The notes under the pieces are model-generated. The model did not search any database. It was not told where the DNA came from and was given only the letters and a program-made list of their open reading frames with translations. Shown here piece by piece: positions 1 to 12,500 of a stretch of 64,000 bases of DNA. The stretch lies in the NCBI GenBank assembly GCA_030248225.1, contig JASANE010020146.1, forward strand, positions 1 through 64,000, written 5' to 3'. A program made the position numbers and the translations under genes. The stretch is from Trileptium ribeirensis (taxonomy: Eukaryota; Nematoda; Enoplea; Enoplida; Thoracostomopsidae). Numbering within the stretch: position 1 is the stretch's first letter; each line of letters opens with the position of its first letter.

Positions 1-790
1 ACCGAAGACTCATAGACACTCGCCGCCTCGAGATAACCAGTTGCTGCAGAGTGGCGACGGGTCTTGGATCCCATAAAGCAGATGCCAACAGGATGTTTGA
101 TGATATCAGTCGCTTACTAGCCATGACCAAAGACTCATAGACACTCGTCGCCTCGAGATGACCAGTTGTTGCAGAGTGGCGACGGGTCTTGGATCCCATA
201 AAGCAGGTGCCAACAGGATGTTTGATATCAGTCGTCTACTAGCCATAACCGAACGCTCATAGACACTCGCCGCCTCGAGATGACCAGTTGCTGCAGAGTG
301 GCGACGGGTCTTGGATCCCATAAAGCAGGTGCCAACAGGATGTTTGATATCAGTCGCCTACCGAAGACTCATAGACACTCGCCGCCTCGAGATGACCAGT
401 TGCTGCAGAGTGGGCGACGGGTCTTGGATCCCATAAAGCAGGTGCCAACAGGATGTTTGAAATCAGTCGCCTACTAGCCATAACCGAAGGCTCATAGACA
501 CTCGCCACCTCGAGATGACCAGTTGCTGCAGAGTGGCGACGGGTCTTGGATCCCATAAAGCAGGTGCCAACAGGATGTTTGATATCAGTCGCCTACTAGC
601 CATAACCGAAGGCTCATAGAGACTCGCCGCCTCGAGATGACCAGTTGCTGCAGAGTGGCGACGGGTCTTGGATCCCATAAGGCAGGTGCCAACAGGATAT
701 TTGATATGAGTCGCCTACTAGCCATAACCGAAGGCTCATAGACACTCGCCGTCACGAGATGACCAGTTGCAGCACAGCAACGACGGGTCT
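1..790 (-). repeat. 122-bp minisatellite, left array
   Basis: Six to seven head-to-tail units of about 122 bp run from the window edge. Each has a GGATCC site (66, 191, 313, 426, 548, 670) and the phrases GTCTTGGATCCCATAAAGCA and GATATCAGTCGCCTACTAGCC. One unit is shortened, giving a spacing of 113 bp. The last unit decays after about 740. Open frames read through the array are repeat artefacts. The same unit occurs in the opposite orientation at 4556-5458. The array probably continues to the left of the window. Confidence 0.95.
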
Positions 791-1056
791 CTGACTCTAT
801 TAAGCATGAGCCAGCAGCATCCGTGAGAGCAGTAGCTAGGAACAGCAGGATCGTTCAAAGGATCGAACAAAAAGATGTGTTCAGAATAGGTTCTTGTTTT
901 TGCATTGTGGCAAATGGTTGCTGTTCCCGATCGATTGCTGCCGATGACGCAATTAGAGTAGCAGAACTGCCTGGGACCGCCGCAGAACCACCAGTCTCAA
1001 AATCATATTGGGTATTAGCGTTTTTGGTCACTCATACTTTTGGTATGAGCAGCTTA
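791..1056. other. unassigned spacer between arrays
   Basis: Single-copy-looking sequence between two tandem arrays. A 100-codon open frame starts at 823 but runs into the 102-bp tandem repeat and has no recognisable domain, so I do not call it a gene. Confidence 0.4.
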
Positions 1057-1466
1057 ATTACTTGGATGATAACATTTGAACCATTACAAGGACTTGTGTC
1101 GTCTTTTTTATCGAGGACCTCATAAATGCGCTACTTGCCTATCTGTAGCTAATCAAATATTACTTGGATGATAACATTTGAACCATTACAAGGACTTGTG
1201 TCGTCTTTTTTATCGAGGACCTCATAAATGCGCTACTTGCCTATCTGTAGCTAATCAAATATTACTTGGATGATAACATTTGAACCATTACAAGGACTTG
1301 TGTCGTCTTTTTTATCGAGGACCTCATAAATGCGCTACTTGCCTATCTGTAGCTAATCAAATATTACTTGGATGATAACATTTGAACCATTACAAGGACT
1401 TGTGTCGTCTTTTTTATCGAGGACCTCATAAATGCGCTACTTGCCTATCTGTAGCTAATCAAAAAT
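1057..1466. repeat. 102-bp tandem repeat, four copies
   Basis: Four essentially identical copies start at 1057, 1159, 1261 and 1363, each beginning ATTACTTGGATGATAAC and ending TAGCTAATCAAA. The near-perfect identity suggests very recent expansion. Array length could also be affected by assembly. Confidence 0.95.
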
Positions 1467-4400
1467 TACCCAGGAGACTCCGCCATTAACCTTTATTTTT
1501 GGGGTTGCCTTTGTTCGGTGCCGCCCACATTTTGTAAATAAATTTCGATTAAAAATCTTACAGTTAATTAAAAAAACTGACAATATCTTTCTTAAACAGA
1601 GTTCTTACGTAAAAATTGCTCAAAATTTGTTCGAACCATCAGTTATAGATACTTTGGCAGTGTTCTTGAGATGGTTTATTAAGTATTTTATCGTGTTGTA
1701 TTAATATAAAACGTTGAATTTTCACAATTTTTAGATTTAGAAGCCTCCTCCTCGCTAAACCCTCGGAGTTCCGGTTGAACTCGCTCCCATTAGAAAATGT
1801 GGCGTCTCTATTTCCAAATTAAGAGGCTCCTTTCCAAAATTTTTATCGAAAAAAATAAGCCAGTATTCTAGTGCCCTATATAATTTTCTTATAATTCTAG
1901 TTTTTTTCTCAACTTACCAGTTCTTCGCTCGATGCAAATCAGGTCGATAACGCCCCAGTTTTGATTGAACGTTTGTACGGCATTAGCTGTTTGATCGTTG
2001 TGGACGTCCCCAGAACACATGTTTAATACGCAAAATTTGAGTATTTCGTAGTGCCTAAAACAAAAAAAACTTAAAGACTTACATTAATGATTCCGTCTGG
2101 TTCCTATCTGATTGTTTATTGCATGTATTAGTTGGACAATTTTCGCTCGTATTATGGTGTGTAGGGTCATTTTTTTGTATAGGACTAGGCATGTGTCACC
2201 GGTCCTACTTCTGGTGTACCAAACAGCTCTTTTTGTGCCACATTTGGGGAACTCGGATTTGGAAGGCTCACTCGGATTTATATTTTTACCTCACATTATA
2301 GAATTTGTGTGACCAATCAGATCATTAAACTAAAAATGTCCGTCACCAAGTGTATCACATTCAAACGCTTCATTTAGACAATGTGAAAAATTGGTAATAA
2401 GTTACATATATTCCGGAAAATTTGCGGCTTTGGTCCACAGTCGTTCTTTCATTCATTTCATTGCAATTCAAAATAGATTCGCTTAAATGGTGGGGAAGGA
2501 AATGTTTGGTTTTCCTCATCTGGCGATTGCAGCGATGGCAATTTTCGTCATCCAGGGTTTCTCCTCCGAATCCAAACGACATTTTTCGACCGGTGGCCAA
2601 ATCACAAGCCGACTCAGTCCTCAAACGGTTGAAGCAGATATGATTGTATTCAAGACAGTCTTCATCAACTAGTGGAAGGATGCTGCGACGATGGCTGGGG
2701 TCGGGTCGGTGGGCTGTGTGTGGGTCACGTTCTCGTCGTATAGGCCATTTAATAACGAGAAAGCATCGGCAGAGAACACACGAAACAAATAAAAATGACA
2801 GTTTTTACAGTCTAAAACATGGTACTGGAAGAGCGCTAGAAAGAGCTTTGCGATGCAATCTAGAAAACCAAATATGCATTTAGCAAGGCAAAAAAAAATG
2901 ACAATTGGAAGCAACCGGGTCACCGATACCACCAGCTCAGCTAGTCACCCGGGTCACAATATGGTGACCCGGTTCCATCTCTGATGTTTATATATATCAT
3001 GCAAACACGTATATATCATGTAAATATGTATATATCATGCAAATGTATATATTACGGATATTTACATATATATCATCCATAATCAGAGCGTAGTGAAACG
3101 TAGAGGAGATTGTGTGTTGCAGGGGTGAAACCTTTTAAATTCCGTCTGTATGAACGGCCATAACTCGGGAACGACTTAATCGATTTTCATGATCTTGGGC
3201 TTATTCGAACTTTATCGCGTAAATCCCCGAGCATTTTTACATTTGGGGTGTGGTTCCGGGATTAGGGGCCAAAATGTGGGGGTTTTGCACCATTTTAGTA
3301 TCCTTCATAAAAGCAAGGTTATTTTTACCGTAACTTTCGAATTTTTTCTCTCTTTATTTCATAGTAAAATGATACATGCCGACGCTTGTTTTTTTTGTTT
3401 TGCGATTAAGGCTCCGGTTCTGGATGGGGTTTGAGGTATGGCACCGTCGTGGTTCCTTGACCCAAAATTAGAAAATTTGTTGTGACGTCATGGGCGGCTG
3501 AAAAGTTTTACTTGGGTGGTTTTAGGACATGGCAAACTTATTTCTGGTGTTGACTTTGCTCTGCGATTCATGGTTCTATGTTTACGGGGGTATGGCGCGG
3601 CAATTGTTCATCGACCCAAAATTCCTAATTTTACTGTTACGCCCTGGGAGACTGATAGCTTGCACTTCGGGGTTTTGGGGCATGGGAAACTTATTGCCGG
3701 TGTTAGTTTTGTTCTGACTTGACGGTATTGTGTGATATCCACATATAGCATATGGACATATGCTATCGAGAGCTGATTGGCTGCGCATGAAAAGGCGCAG
3801 GTGTACCTATGCTTCACTACGTTTTGCAATCTCGATAGAGTTGCTAGTATTGCTGATGACTGCATGATGATTTTGCTAAAATCGTTTTTTGGCCATTTTC
3901 GTTGCTGGGCAATTGTGAACGTTTCAAACAAAGACTTTGTACCACCTTAGACACCCATACCTCTGTTGGGTCTTTTTCTTTCGCTCCCAGTCGAAATTAG
4001 TAAATTTTGGAGATACAGAAATAATTTTGGTACCATTGGACTCAGCTCGACGACAAGGTTCTGAAAATATTCGTTTCAGTCAGTTTTCAAAGTCAGTCAT
4101 TTTCGAATCTTTTAGCTTACCAGTGGTCCCCATTTTGTAACAAAATTTTCAGAAAAAAAATTCTAAATAAAAGCATATTTTTGGAATGGAGCGAACGAAG
4201 CGATCTGCGTTTCCATTAATAACTTTGTTAGCGGCAAAAACCGTTCAAATTTATTTTTTGTCCGTCTATAGAGTTCTTAACTCATCATTGGATGGATGGA
4301 TCTTCACAATTTTTTTATTTGATCACAAATTCAATATATTTGTGCTTTTAGGTAGACGCTAAATTTGCCCTCCATGTCTTTCGGGGTTCAAAATAGGCCC

Positions 4401-4555
4401 CCAAAGGGCCATCCGGGTATCTTGCGCGAGTTATATATATTTCGTGTTGAGGGTTCGTAGCAAAAACGAACACCATCCAGAATCCTCTCAGCGGGAGCTA
4501 CAACTTTACACAGCTGCTGTTTTCGAGTTTTTTTGCTTTTGTTGGGGTGAAATAT
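1467..4555. other. gene-poor stretch with degenerate repeats
   Basis: No gene is recognised. The stretch holds AT-rich spacer, a run of short units containing TATATATCATGCAAA (about 2985-3075), and a degenerate direct repeat of about 165 bp (roughly 3400-3720) in which ACATGGCAAACTTATTTCTG is echoed by GCATGGGAAACTTATTGCCG. A short inverted repeat, ATAGCATATGGACATATGCTAT, lies near 3746. Short ORFs here lack codon structure or homology that I can see. Confidence 0.6.
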
Positions 4556-5458
4556 GGGATTATAAGGTTATGGCTAGTAGGCGAATGATATCAAACATCC
4601 TGTTGGCACCTGCTTTATGGGATCCAAGACCCGTAACCCACTCTGCAACAACTGGTCATTTCGAGGCGGCGAGTGTCTATGAGTCTTCGATTATGGCTAG
4701 TAAGCGAATGATATCAAACATCCTGTTGGCACCTGCTTTATGGGATCCAAGACCCGTAACCCACTCTGCAACAACTGGTCATTTCGAGGCGGCGAGTGTC
4801 TATGAGTCTTCGATTATGGCTAGTAAGCGAATGATATCAAACATCTTGTTGGCACCTGCTTTATGGGATCCAAGACCCGTCGCCACTCTGCAGCAACTGG
4901 TCATCTCGAGGCGGCGAGTGTCTATGAGTCTTCGGTTATGGCTAGTAGGCGACTGATATCAAACATCCTGTTGGCACCTGCTTTATGGGATCCAAGACCC
5001 GTAACCCACTCTGCAACAACTGGTCATTTCGAGGCGGCGAGTGTCTATGAGTCTTCGATTATGGCTAGTAAGCGAATGATATCAAACATCCTGTTGGCAC
5101 CTGCTTTATGGGATCCAAGACCCGTCGCCACTCTGCAGCAACTGGTCATCTCGAGGCGGCGAGTGTCTATTAGTCTTCGGGTATGGCTAGTAGTCGACTG
5201 ATATCAAACATGTTGTTGGCACCAGCTTTATGGGATCCAAGACACGTCGCCCACTCTGCAACAACTGGTCATCTCGAGGCGGCGAGTGTCTATGCGTCTT
5301 CGATTATGGCTAGTGGGCGACTGATATCAAACAACCAGTCGGCACCTGCTTTATGGGATCCAAGACCCGTTGCCCACTCTGCAGCAACTGGTCATCTCGA
5401 GGCGGCGAGTGTCTATGAGTCTTCGGTTATGGCTAGTAGGCGACTGATATCAAACAAC
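4556..5458 (+). repeat. 122-bp minisatellite, right array (inverted)
   Basis: Seven units of 122-123 bp have GGATCC at 4620, 4743, 4866, 4988, 5111, 5233 and 5356. This is the unit of the array at 1-790 on the opposite strand. Two subtypes alternate: one with CGTAACCCACTCTGCAACAA, the other with CGTCGCCACTCTGCAGCAAC. The array is interrupted at 5458 by a transposon and a decayed unit resumes at 6620. The 112- and 170-codon open frames are repeat artefacts. Confidence 0.95.
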
Positions 5459-6619
5459 CAGGGAATAACCGGAAACGAAATTTACCGGAACCGGAACCAG
5501 CAACCGGAACCGTCCATTTAAACCGGATCCGGAAATTTATATATAGTAAAACAGATGATGGAAGAAATGAAGGTACTGTGGATTTAAAATGCATTAAAAA
5601 TAACTTTTACATTAAAATTATTGAGTATTATTATAGGTATTATTGCCTTTCTGAAACTTTAAAGAGACTGAGGAAGCTAATAATGTTTATTTATTGATCA
5701 AATATGTCGGTTTTTGGACATTCAGAGCAAAAAATGTCTTTCACTATACACCATTGCGTATACTGCGTCAAACCGAATGTGCTTACAAAGTTTGGAGCGT
5801 AGAATACACACTTTCGCTCTGTCTCCAGTCGCCTCCCTTTACTACACATGCGTTTGTTGCATGTTCTTCTGTAGGAAACTTAAAATTATTGGTTTATATG
5901 ATTCTAAGAGAAAATAATAGATAAAAGGTAATTTTCTGATCAGTGGTCAGAGACACTGTTTAAGCTAGCGTTGGACAAACAGTGCCCGTCAGTTAGATCA
6001 TAATGATGAAAGCTTTCTAATCAGAATACTAAAAATGAGACACACTGTGATGCTTCTCGCACAGTTTCAATAAATACAGTTCATTGCCAAGAAAGCAGTT
6101 TCTAGCTGCGTTGCAGATAACGTTAGTTTACTTCAATTTAGGCTGATTTACCAAGTTTACAAGCGCTCTGGCGGGTGCTTGACGCAATTTATGTTAGCCA
6201 AGCATACCCTAAGTACTTCTGCGTAAGCCATACTCTGTTACCGAGTCGGACCGGTTTAATTCAAACGTATCCCACAGACTTCTGGATGTGTAAAATAGCT
6301 GCTACAAGCATCGACCTGGCTTTGATTTAACAAACTCCTGCAGGTTATTATGAAAAATTCCTGCTCAAATTATGTGCCCTACTTACGTTTCACACGGCAA
6401 ATTGGTCAGTCAATCTTTTCTTTTGCTTGGTTGTATTGGAGCTTGATCATTGTATAAGATATATTACATATGTTTGGATTACAGGATGAAGCAAAAACAT
6501 AGAAAATTTCAAACAAAATTTTTAAACCGGAATTCCGCTTCCGGTATGATTTTTGCCCTTTGCCGGAACCGCAACCGGAACACGATTTTCGCCGGAACCG
6601 GAATTCCGGTTACTCCCTG
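5459..6619. mobile_element. hAT-type non-autonomous transposon, copy A
   Basis: An element of about 1.16 kb is bounded by terminal inverted repeats: CAGGGAATAACCGGAA on the left and TTCCGGTTACTCCCTG on the right. It is flanked by a perfect 8-bp direct repeat CAAACAAC (5451-5458 and 6620-6627). TIR form and 8-bp duplication are the hallmarks of the hAT superfamily. It landed inside the 122-bp minisatellite. Subterminal regions are rich in CCGGAA/TTCCGG motifs. Only short ORFs are present (for example 5694-5924). A stretch with LSLYTIAYTASNR faintly recalls the hAT C-terminal dimerisation motif, but this is speculative. Two further copies are at 15074 and 17002. Confidence 0.85.
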
Positions 6620-6715
6620 CAAACAACCTGTCGGCACCTGCTTTATGGGACCCAAGACCCGTCCCCCACTCTGCAGCAACTGGTCATCTCGAGGCGGCGA
6701 GGCCTACCAGTGTTC
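6620..6715 (+). repeat. minisatellite remnant beyond the hAT insertion
   Basis: A decayed 122-bp unit starts with the target-site duplicate CAAACAAC and continues with CACCTGCTTTATGGGACCCA. It shows that the array extended across the insertion point. It ends near 6715, and unassigned AT-rich DNA follows to 7021. Confidence 0.85.
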
Positions 6716-7021
6716 GATTAGTAGACGAGGATGAACAAAAAGCGGAAAGGCACGAATATTTCCGGCGAGCAAAACCCATCAACACCCAACATGCACCCTA
6801 AATTATACCACAATACACGTATAGTCCAGCTCTATCGTAGATTCCAAAATTCCGTCAAAAACGGACGTTCCTAATTTTACTTCACGCGACCCTCAAAACA
6901 AAGCCAAGGCAGTAACGGTGAAACGGTATATATATTTTTAACATCTATGTGTATGCATCTACGCATGTATGTATTTATCTACTAATATATCATCTATTTA
7001 GCGAATATCGGTATCGACTAT

Positions 7022-9275
7022 CGGTATTTTTCGATATCGGTCAAGCTCTATACTTTTACCCACTGGCTCCTCGTACAACATATATATACCTTAATTAACC
7101 GGTATTTTTCGATATCGGTCAAGCTCTATACTTTTACCCACTGGCTCCTCGTACAACATACCTTAATTAATCGGTATTTTTCGATATCGGTCAAGTTCTA
7201 TACTTTTACCCACTGGCTCCTCGTACAACATACCTTAATTAATCGGTATTTTTCGATATCGGTCAAGCTCTGTACTTTTACCCACTGGCTCCTCGTACAA
7301 CATACCTTAATTAATCGGTATTTTTCGATATCGGTCAAGCTCTGTACTTTTACCCACTGGCTCCTCGTACAACATATATATACCTTAATTAATCGGTATT
7401 TTTTGATATCGGTCAAGCTCTATACTTTTACCCACTGGCTCCTCGTACAACATACCTTAATTAATCGGTATTTTTCGATATCGGTCAAGCTCTGTACTTT
7501 TACCCACTGGCTCCTCGTACAACATATATATACCTTAATTAATCGGTATTTTTCGATATCGGTCAAGCTCTGTACTTTTACCCACTGGCTCCTCGTACAA
7601 CATATATACCTTAATTAATCGGTATTTTTCGATATCGGTCAAGCTCTATACTTTTACCCACTGGCTCCTCGTACAACATATATATACCTTAATTAATCGG
7701 TATTTTTCGATATCGGTCAAGCTCTGTACTTTTACCCACTGGCTCCTCGTACAACATATATATACCTTAATTAATCGGTATTTTTCGATATCGGTCAAGC
7801 TCTATACTTTTACCCACTGGCTCCTCGTACAACATACCTTAATTAATCGGTATTTTTCGATATCGGTCAAGCTCTGTACTTTTACCCACTGGCTCCTCGT
7901 ACAACATATATATACCTTAATTAATCGGTATTTTTCGATATCGGTCAAGCTCTATACTTTTACCCACTGGCTCCTCGTACAACATATATATACCTTAATT
8001 AATCGGTATTTTTCGATATCGGTCAAGCTCTATACTTTTACCCACTGGCTCCTCGTACAACATACCTTAATTAATCGGTATTTTTCGATATCGGTCAAGT
8101 TCTATACTTTTACCCACTGGCTCCTAGTACAACATATATATACCTTAATTAATCGGTATTTTTCGATATCGGTCAAGCTCTATACTTTTACCCACTGGCT
8201 CCTCGTACAACATACCTTAATTAATCGGTATTTTTCGATATCGGTCAAGTTCTATACTTTTACCCACTGGCTCCTAGTACAACATATATATACCTTAATT
8301 AATCGGTATTTTTCGATATCGGTCAAGCTCTATACTTTTACCCACTGGCTCCTCGTACAACATACCTTAATTAATCGGTATTTTTCGATATCGGTCAAGT
8401 TCTATACTTTTACCCACTGGCTCCTAGTACAACATATATATACCTTAATTAATCGGTATTTTTCGATATCGGTCAAGCTCTATACTTTTACCCACTGGCT
8501 CCTCGTACAACATACCTTAATTAATCGGTATTTTTCGATATCGGTCAAGTTCTATACTTTTACCCACTGGCTCCTAGTACAACATATATATACCTTAATT
8601 AATCGGTATTTTTCGATATCGGTCAAGCTCTATACTTTTACCCACTGGCTCCTCGTACAACATACCTTAATTAATCGGTATTTTTCGATATCGGTCAAGT
8701 TCTATACTTTTACCCACTGGCTCCTCGTACAACATATATATATACCTTAATTAATCGGTATTTTTCGATATCGGTCAAGCTCTATACTTTTACCCACTGG
8801 CTCCTCGTACAACATACCTTAATTAATCGGTATTTTTCGATATCGGTCAAGTTCTATACTTTTACCCACTGGCTCCTCGTACAACATATATATACCTTAA
8901 TTAATCGGTATTTTTCGATATCGGTCAAGTTCTATACTTTTACCCACTGGCTCCTCGTACAACATATATATACCTTAATTAATCGGTATTTTTCGATATC
9001 GGTCAAGCTCTATACTTTTACCCACTGACTCCTCGTACAACATATATATACCTTAATTAATCGGTTTTTTCGATATCGGTCAAGCTCTATACTTTACCCA
9101 CTGGCTCCTCGTACAACAATACCTTAATTAATCGGTATTTTTCGATATCGGTCAAGTTCTATACTTTTACCCACTGGCTCCTCGTACAACATACCTTAAT
9201 TAATCGGTATTTTTCAATATCGGTCAAGCTCTGTACTTTTACCTAGTGGCTCCTCGTACAACATACCCTAATTAA
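7022..9275. repeat. 72/78-bp satellite array
   Basis: About 30 tandem units share CGGTATTTTTCGATATCGGT, then TACTTTTACCCACTGG, then CTCGTACAACATA and CCTTAATTAAT. Units differ by presence or absence of an extra (TA)3 before CCTTAATTAA, giving lengths of 72 and 78 bp. From roughly 8040 to 8700 the short and long forms alternate strictly. The long form there carries CAAGTTC and CTAGTAC variants, making a 150-bp higher-order dimer. Open frames through the array (7198-7416, 7403-7618) are artefacts. Confidence 0.97.
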
Positions 9276-9357
9276 TATGCAATAAATTCGCCAACATCTC
9301 GAATTTAGCTACCATGAAACTATGACATCAGTCGCTAAATATGTAAGCAGTCAAGCT
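9276..9357. other. short spacer between satellite and GGPPS last exon
   Basis: Single-copy sequence following the last decayed satellite unit. It would hold the 3' UTR of the minus-strand GGPPS gene if the reading frame ends at 9358. Confidence 0.3.
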
Positions 9358-9578
9358 TTAAAAAATAAAGACTCGGGAACTAAAACTCACATTGGACGGC
9401 ATACTTTGGGTGCTGTTTCTCCAAACCTGGGCTGCTATATCTTGCCCTGCTATAAATGAAATGATTTGTTCAACTTTCTTCGGACCAATATCTGTGGACA
9501 CCGAATTCAAAGTATTCAGCTCATCGCCAAGACATCGGTAGGATTCTAGTATGTTCTCAGAATATGTGAAGCAAGAGT
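9358..9578 (-). CDS. GGPS1: GGPPS probable last coding exon
   Basis: The acceptor TTGTTCCAG precedes an exon starting at 9578 in phase 1. The frame reads SCFTYSENILESYR and then DELNTLNSVSTDIGPKKVEQ. It matches the C-terminal end of animal geranylgeranyl-diphosphate synthases in spacing (F-x-Y-T/S, then L, then a D/E-E-L/I-x-x-L pattern, then a P and a hydrophobic helix). A donor GTGAGT follows AAT at 9391. If it is not used, the frame ends at TAA 9358-9360 after about ten more codons. Homology is modest, so the assignment is an inference strengthened by strand and by exons 1-2 upstream at 18350-19658. Confidence 0.55.
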
Positions 9579-12500
9579 CTGGAACAACTTATCAAACACA
9601 TCAATGCCTGGGATGCAGTACGGTTGTTCGGTGGGTTTCCGCTCGGAAGACAACTATAATTTGTTTCAAAATGCGGGCAAACATTCGGGACTACTAATTG
9701 AACAGCTGCTCATTTTTCGCCAAATCCCCGAGAACAACAATATTCAACGAAAGATTTGCTTTTATGTTTGCCGCCAGTAACTATACTACATTGAGTTAAG
9801 GCGTGTTCACACGCTCAAACTTTTTGCTCAAAATTTCAGCCTAAAATTTGATCAAATTTCGATCAAAATTTGATGGTAATTTTTAGATAAACATTGCGAT
9901 ATTTTAAAATTTGAAATCAAAATTTAACCTCAAAGTTTTTCAGGTAATACATCTCGTCCATGATTGGCTACAGGAATATTCGTGAAAAGTTTGAACAGTG
10001 TTCACACGTTCAAACTTGATAAAAATGCAAAAAACATGCTTTCAAATTTTGATCAAAATCTGAGCTCAAATTTTCATGAAAATTTGAGCAAAAAGTTTGA
10101 GCATGTGAACACGCCTTTAGTAACAACTAAAAAACTTGTGCCGTATGTGAGTTATTTTATTGGTGGACATGCAGTTACGGACAAAAATAAAAGCATAATA
10201 TTTGATGGGCGAATTTTTGTTCGGAAACAACTATTGCATGAATAATTATTCGCAGACAAACACTTTGCTTTTATTCCTTCTATTTCAGAATTCGAGCAAA
10301 ACCTACCGTGCTTCTACCAACATCAGCACAACATTTCGTCGTCGTGCCGACGTCACGAGAAGACGGCCATCGACGGCCTCGAGAGCTTTCTCCGTCAAAA
10401 CGGCGCCCTCGACCGGCAATCAATGAGCTATTTGGAAACGTTTTGCCGGTAAGAAAGCCACCTCAGACGGCGTCACGGGGGGTTAGTTAACAACACCACT
10501 CTCAAAATGCTGTCCCATTTCTGCCCACCAAAAATTGTAACATTTTATCCTTCTTTCCAATTGGGTAGCCTTGGAACGTTGGAATCGTTACGCAGGTTTT
10601 CAGGGTTGATAAGTATACAAAAGCAATTCCTCAAATTATTGAAGATCCCAGCAATATTATACAACCTCAACTTGTCCGTTTTTACTCATTATTTGCTTTG
10701 ATATATAGGTGCGCACGCAATTTGCTGCGCAAATGAGTTCCGTTTAGAGACCCTTCGCAATAAGCTAAATTTTGGAACAGGCCTTGTGAAGCCACAACCT
10801 ATGACTACATAAGTTTGACCTTCAAGAGCTGTAAGTCAAAACTGCCTCTAAAAATAAGTCTAAGCATATTTGGTACGTACACTGTTGGGCAAAAAAATTC
10901 TATTTGCTAGCTGAAAGTAGATGTTTGTCTCGGTCGGTACGGACCGAAACATTTCTTCAGGTTGCATCACTAGCCTTTGACACCTCTTACGCCAATCGGT
11001 CGGTACGGACCGAAACATTTCTCGGTCGGTACGGATCGAAACATTTCTTCAGGTTGCAGCACTAGCCTTTGACACCTCTTACGCCAATCGGTCGGTACGG
11101 ACCGAAACATTTCTCGGTCGGTACGGACCGAAACATTTCTTCAGGTTGCAGCACTAGCCTTCGACACCTCTTACGCCAATCGGTCGGTACGGACCGAAAC
11201 ATTTCTCGGTCGGTACGGACCGAAACATTTCTTCAGGTTGCATCACTAGCCTTTGACACCTCTTACGCCAATCGGTCGGTACGGACCGAAACATTTCTTC
11301 AGGTTGCATCACTAGCCTTTGACACCTCTTACGCCAATCGGTCGGTACGGACCGAAAAATTTCTCGGTCGGTACGGACCGAAACATTTCTTCAGGTTGCA
11401 TCACTAGCCTTTCACACCCCTTGCGCCAATCGCTCCAGTCCTACGAAGCCTTCGTTCATTCCTACCGTTGACAACAATCTGAAATACTGATCTGGGCGCA
11501 AAAATTTTACAAGCAACTAAATGCCATCTCGTTTTCTATTGTGACAATAACACCAGATTTTTTGTCCCAAGATTGTTAGCTTGCATTAAGCCGTTGTTGA
11601 CTGCTTTGGAAATGCTCCAAATGCAGCGATGCCATTATGTTTGGCAATTTCAAAATACACTAGGCTTTCCTTTGAATACCACTCAATATTTTATTCCAAG
11701 CTCAAAAAATCTAAATACGTTATTTCCAAGCAGGGGCGTAGGGTAGGCAGCAGGGCCGGCGCCTCCCATTGTTCACTGCCAAACGTGAAACTATTAACTG
11801 ATAGGGTTATAACAAAATGAATGTAAACGAACAGCCCCTCTCCACTTTTGAAGAGCTAGCCATAGCTAAAGAATTTCAGCCTTTAAATCGGTTTTCGTTT
11901 GTGGGGTATTCCGAATCTAATTGCTCAAAACGAGAGTAACCGATGAGTGTTTGTAGTTATTTTCAGAGATAAGGATTGTATTTCTTCTTCTATTATTTTC
12001 TAGATATACCCGCAAAACCGTTAACTGCATGATCCCACGTCTTTCGCGAAAATGCAGTGCCGGCGCCACTGGCCTCATGGTATCGATGCTCGACCTCACA
12101 TTCCGCAATTTTCGCCATCTATTCGAACAACTTGAACGCAGTCATAGCTTGCCAACTGCATGCTACTACTTTTTATCGTTACAACACAGCATACCAACTA
12201 CAGCAACAAATGAACACAGAGCGCTTAACCAACAGCCAACCTCAACCACCATGGGAAATTCCGCAAAAGCGTGGGAAATTCCGCAACGCAATAATATGGC
12301 ATCACCTCGTCATCATAATCGCCAATATTCCAAACATCACAACAGCAACAACAGCTTCGCCAAGCCAACATCGACCATCTATTCGTTACTATCGAGCACC
12401 GATGACACAGCCGAATGGTACAGTCCGACCAGTCCCCAATGGCGTTCTCACGTGCCGAGCGCCAAGGACTCAGCCAAGCTGAACGGACACAAAAGTTCCT

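Noticed and set aside
4444..5521. 112- and 170-codon ORFs of repeated peptide
   Set aside because: They are frame-by-frame readings of the 122-bp minisatellite; the frame changes between units and there is no gene context.
7022..9275. Possible CRISPR-like array
   Set aside because: The repeats are directly adjacent with no unique spacers, and the context is eukaryotic. It is a satellite.
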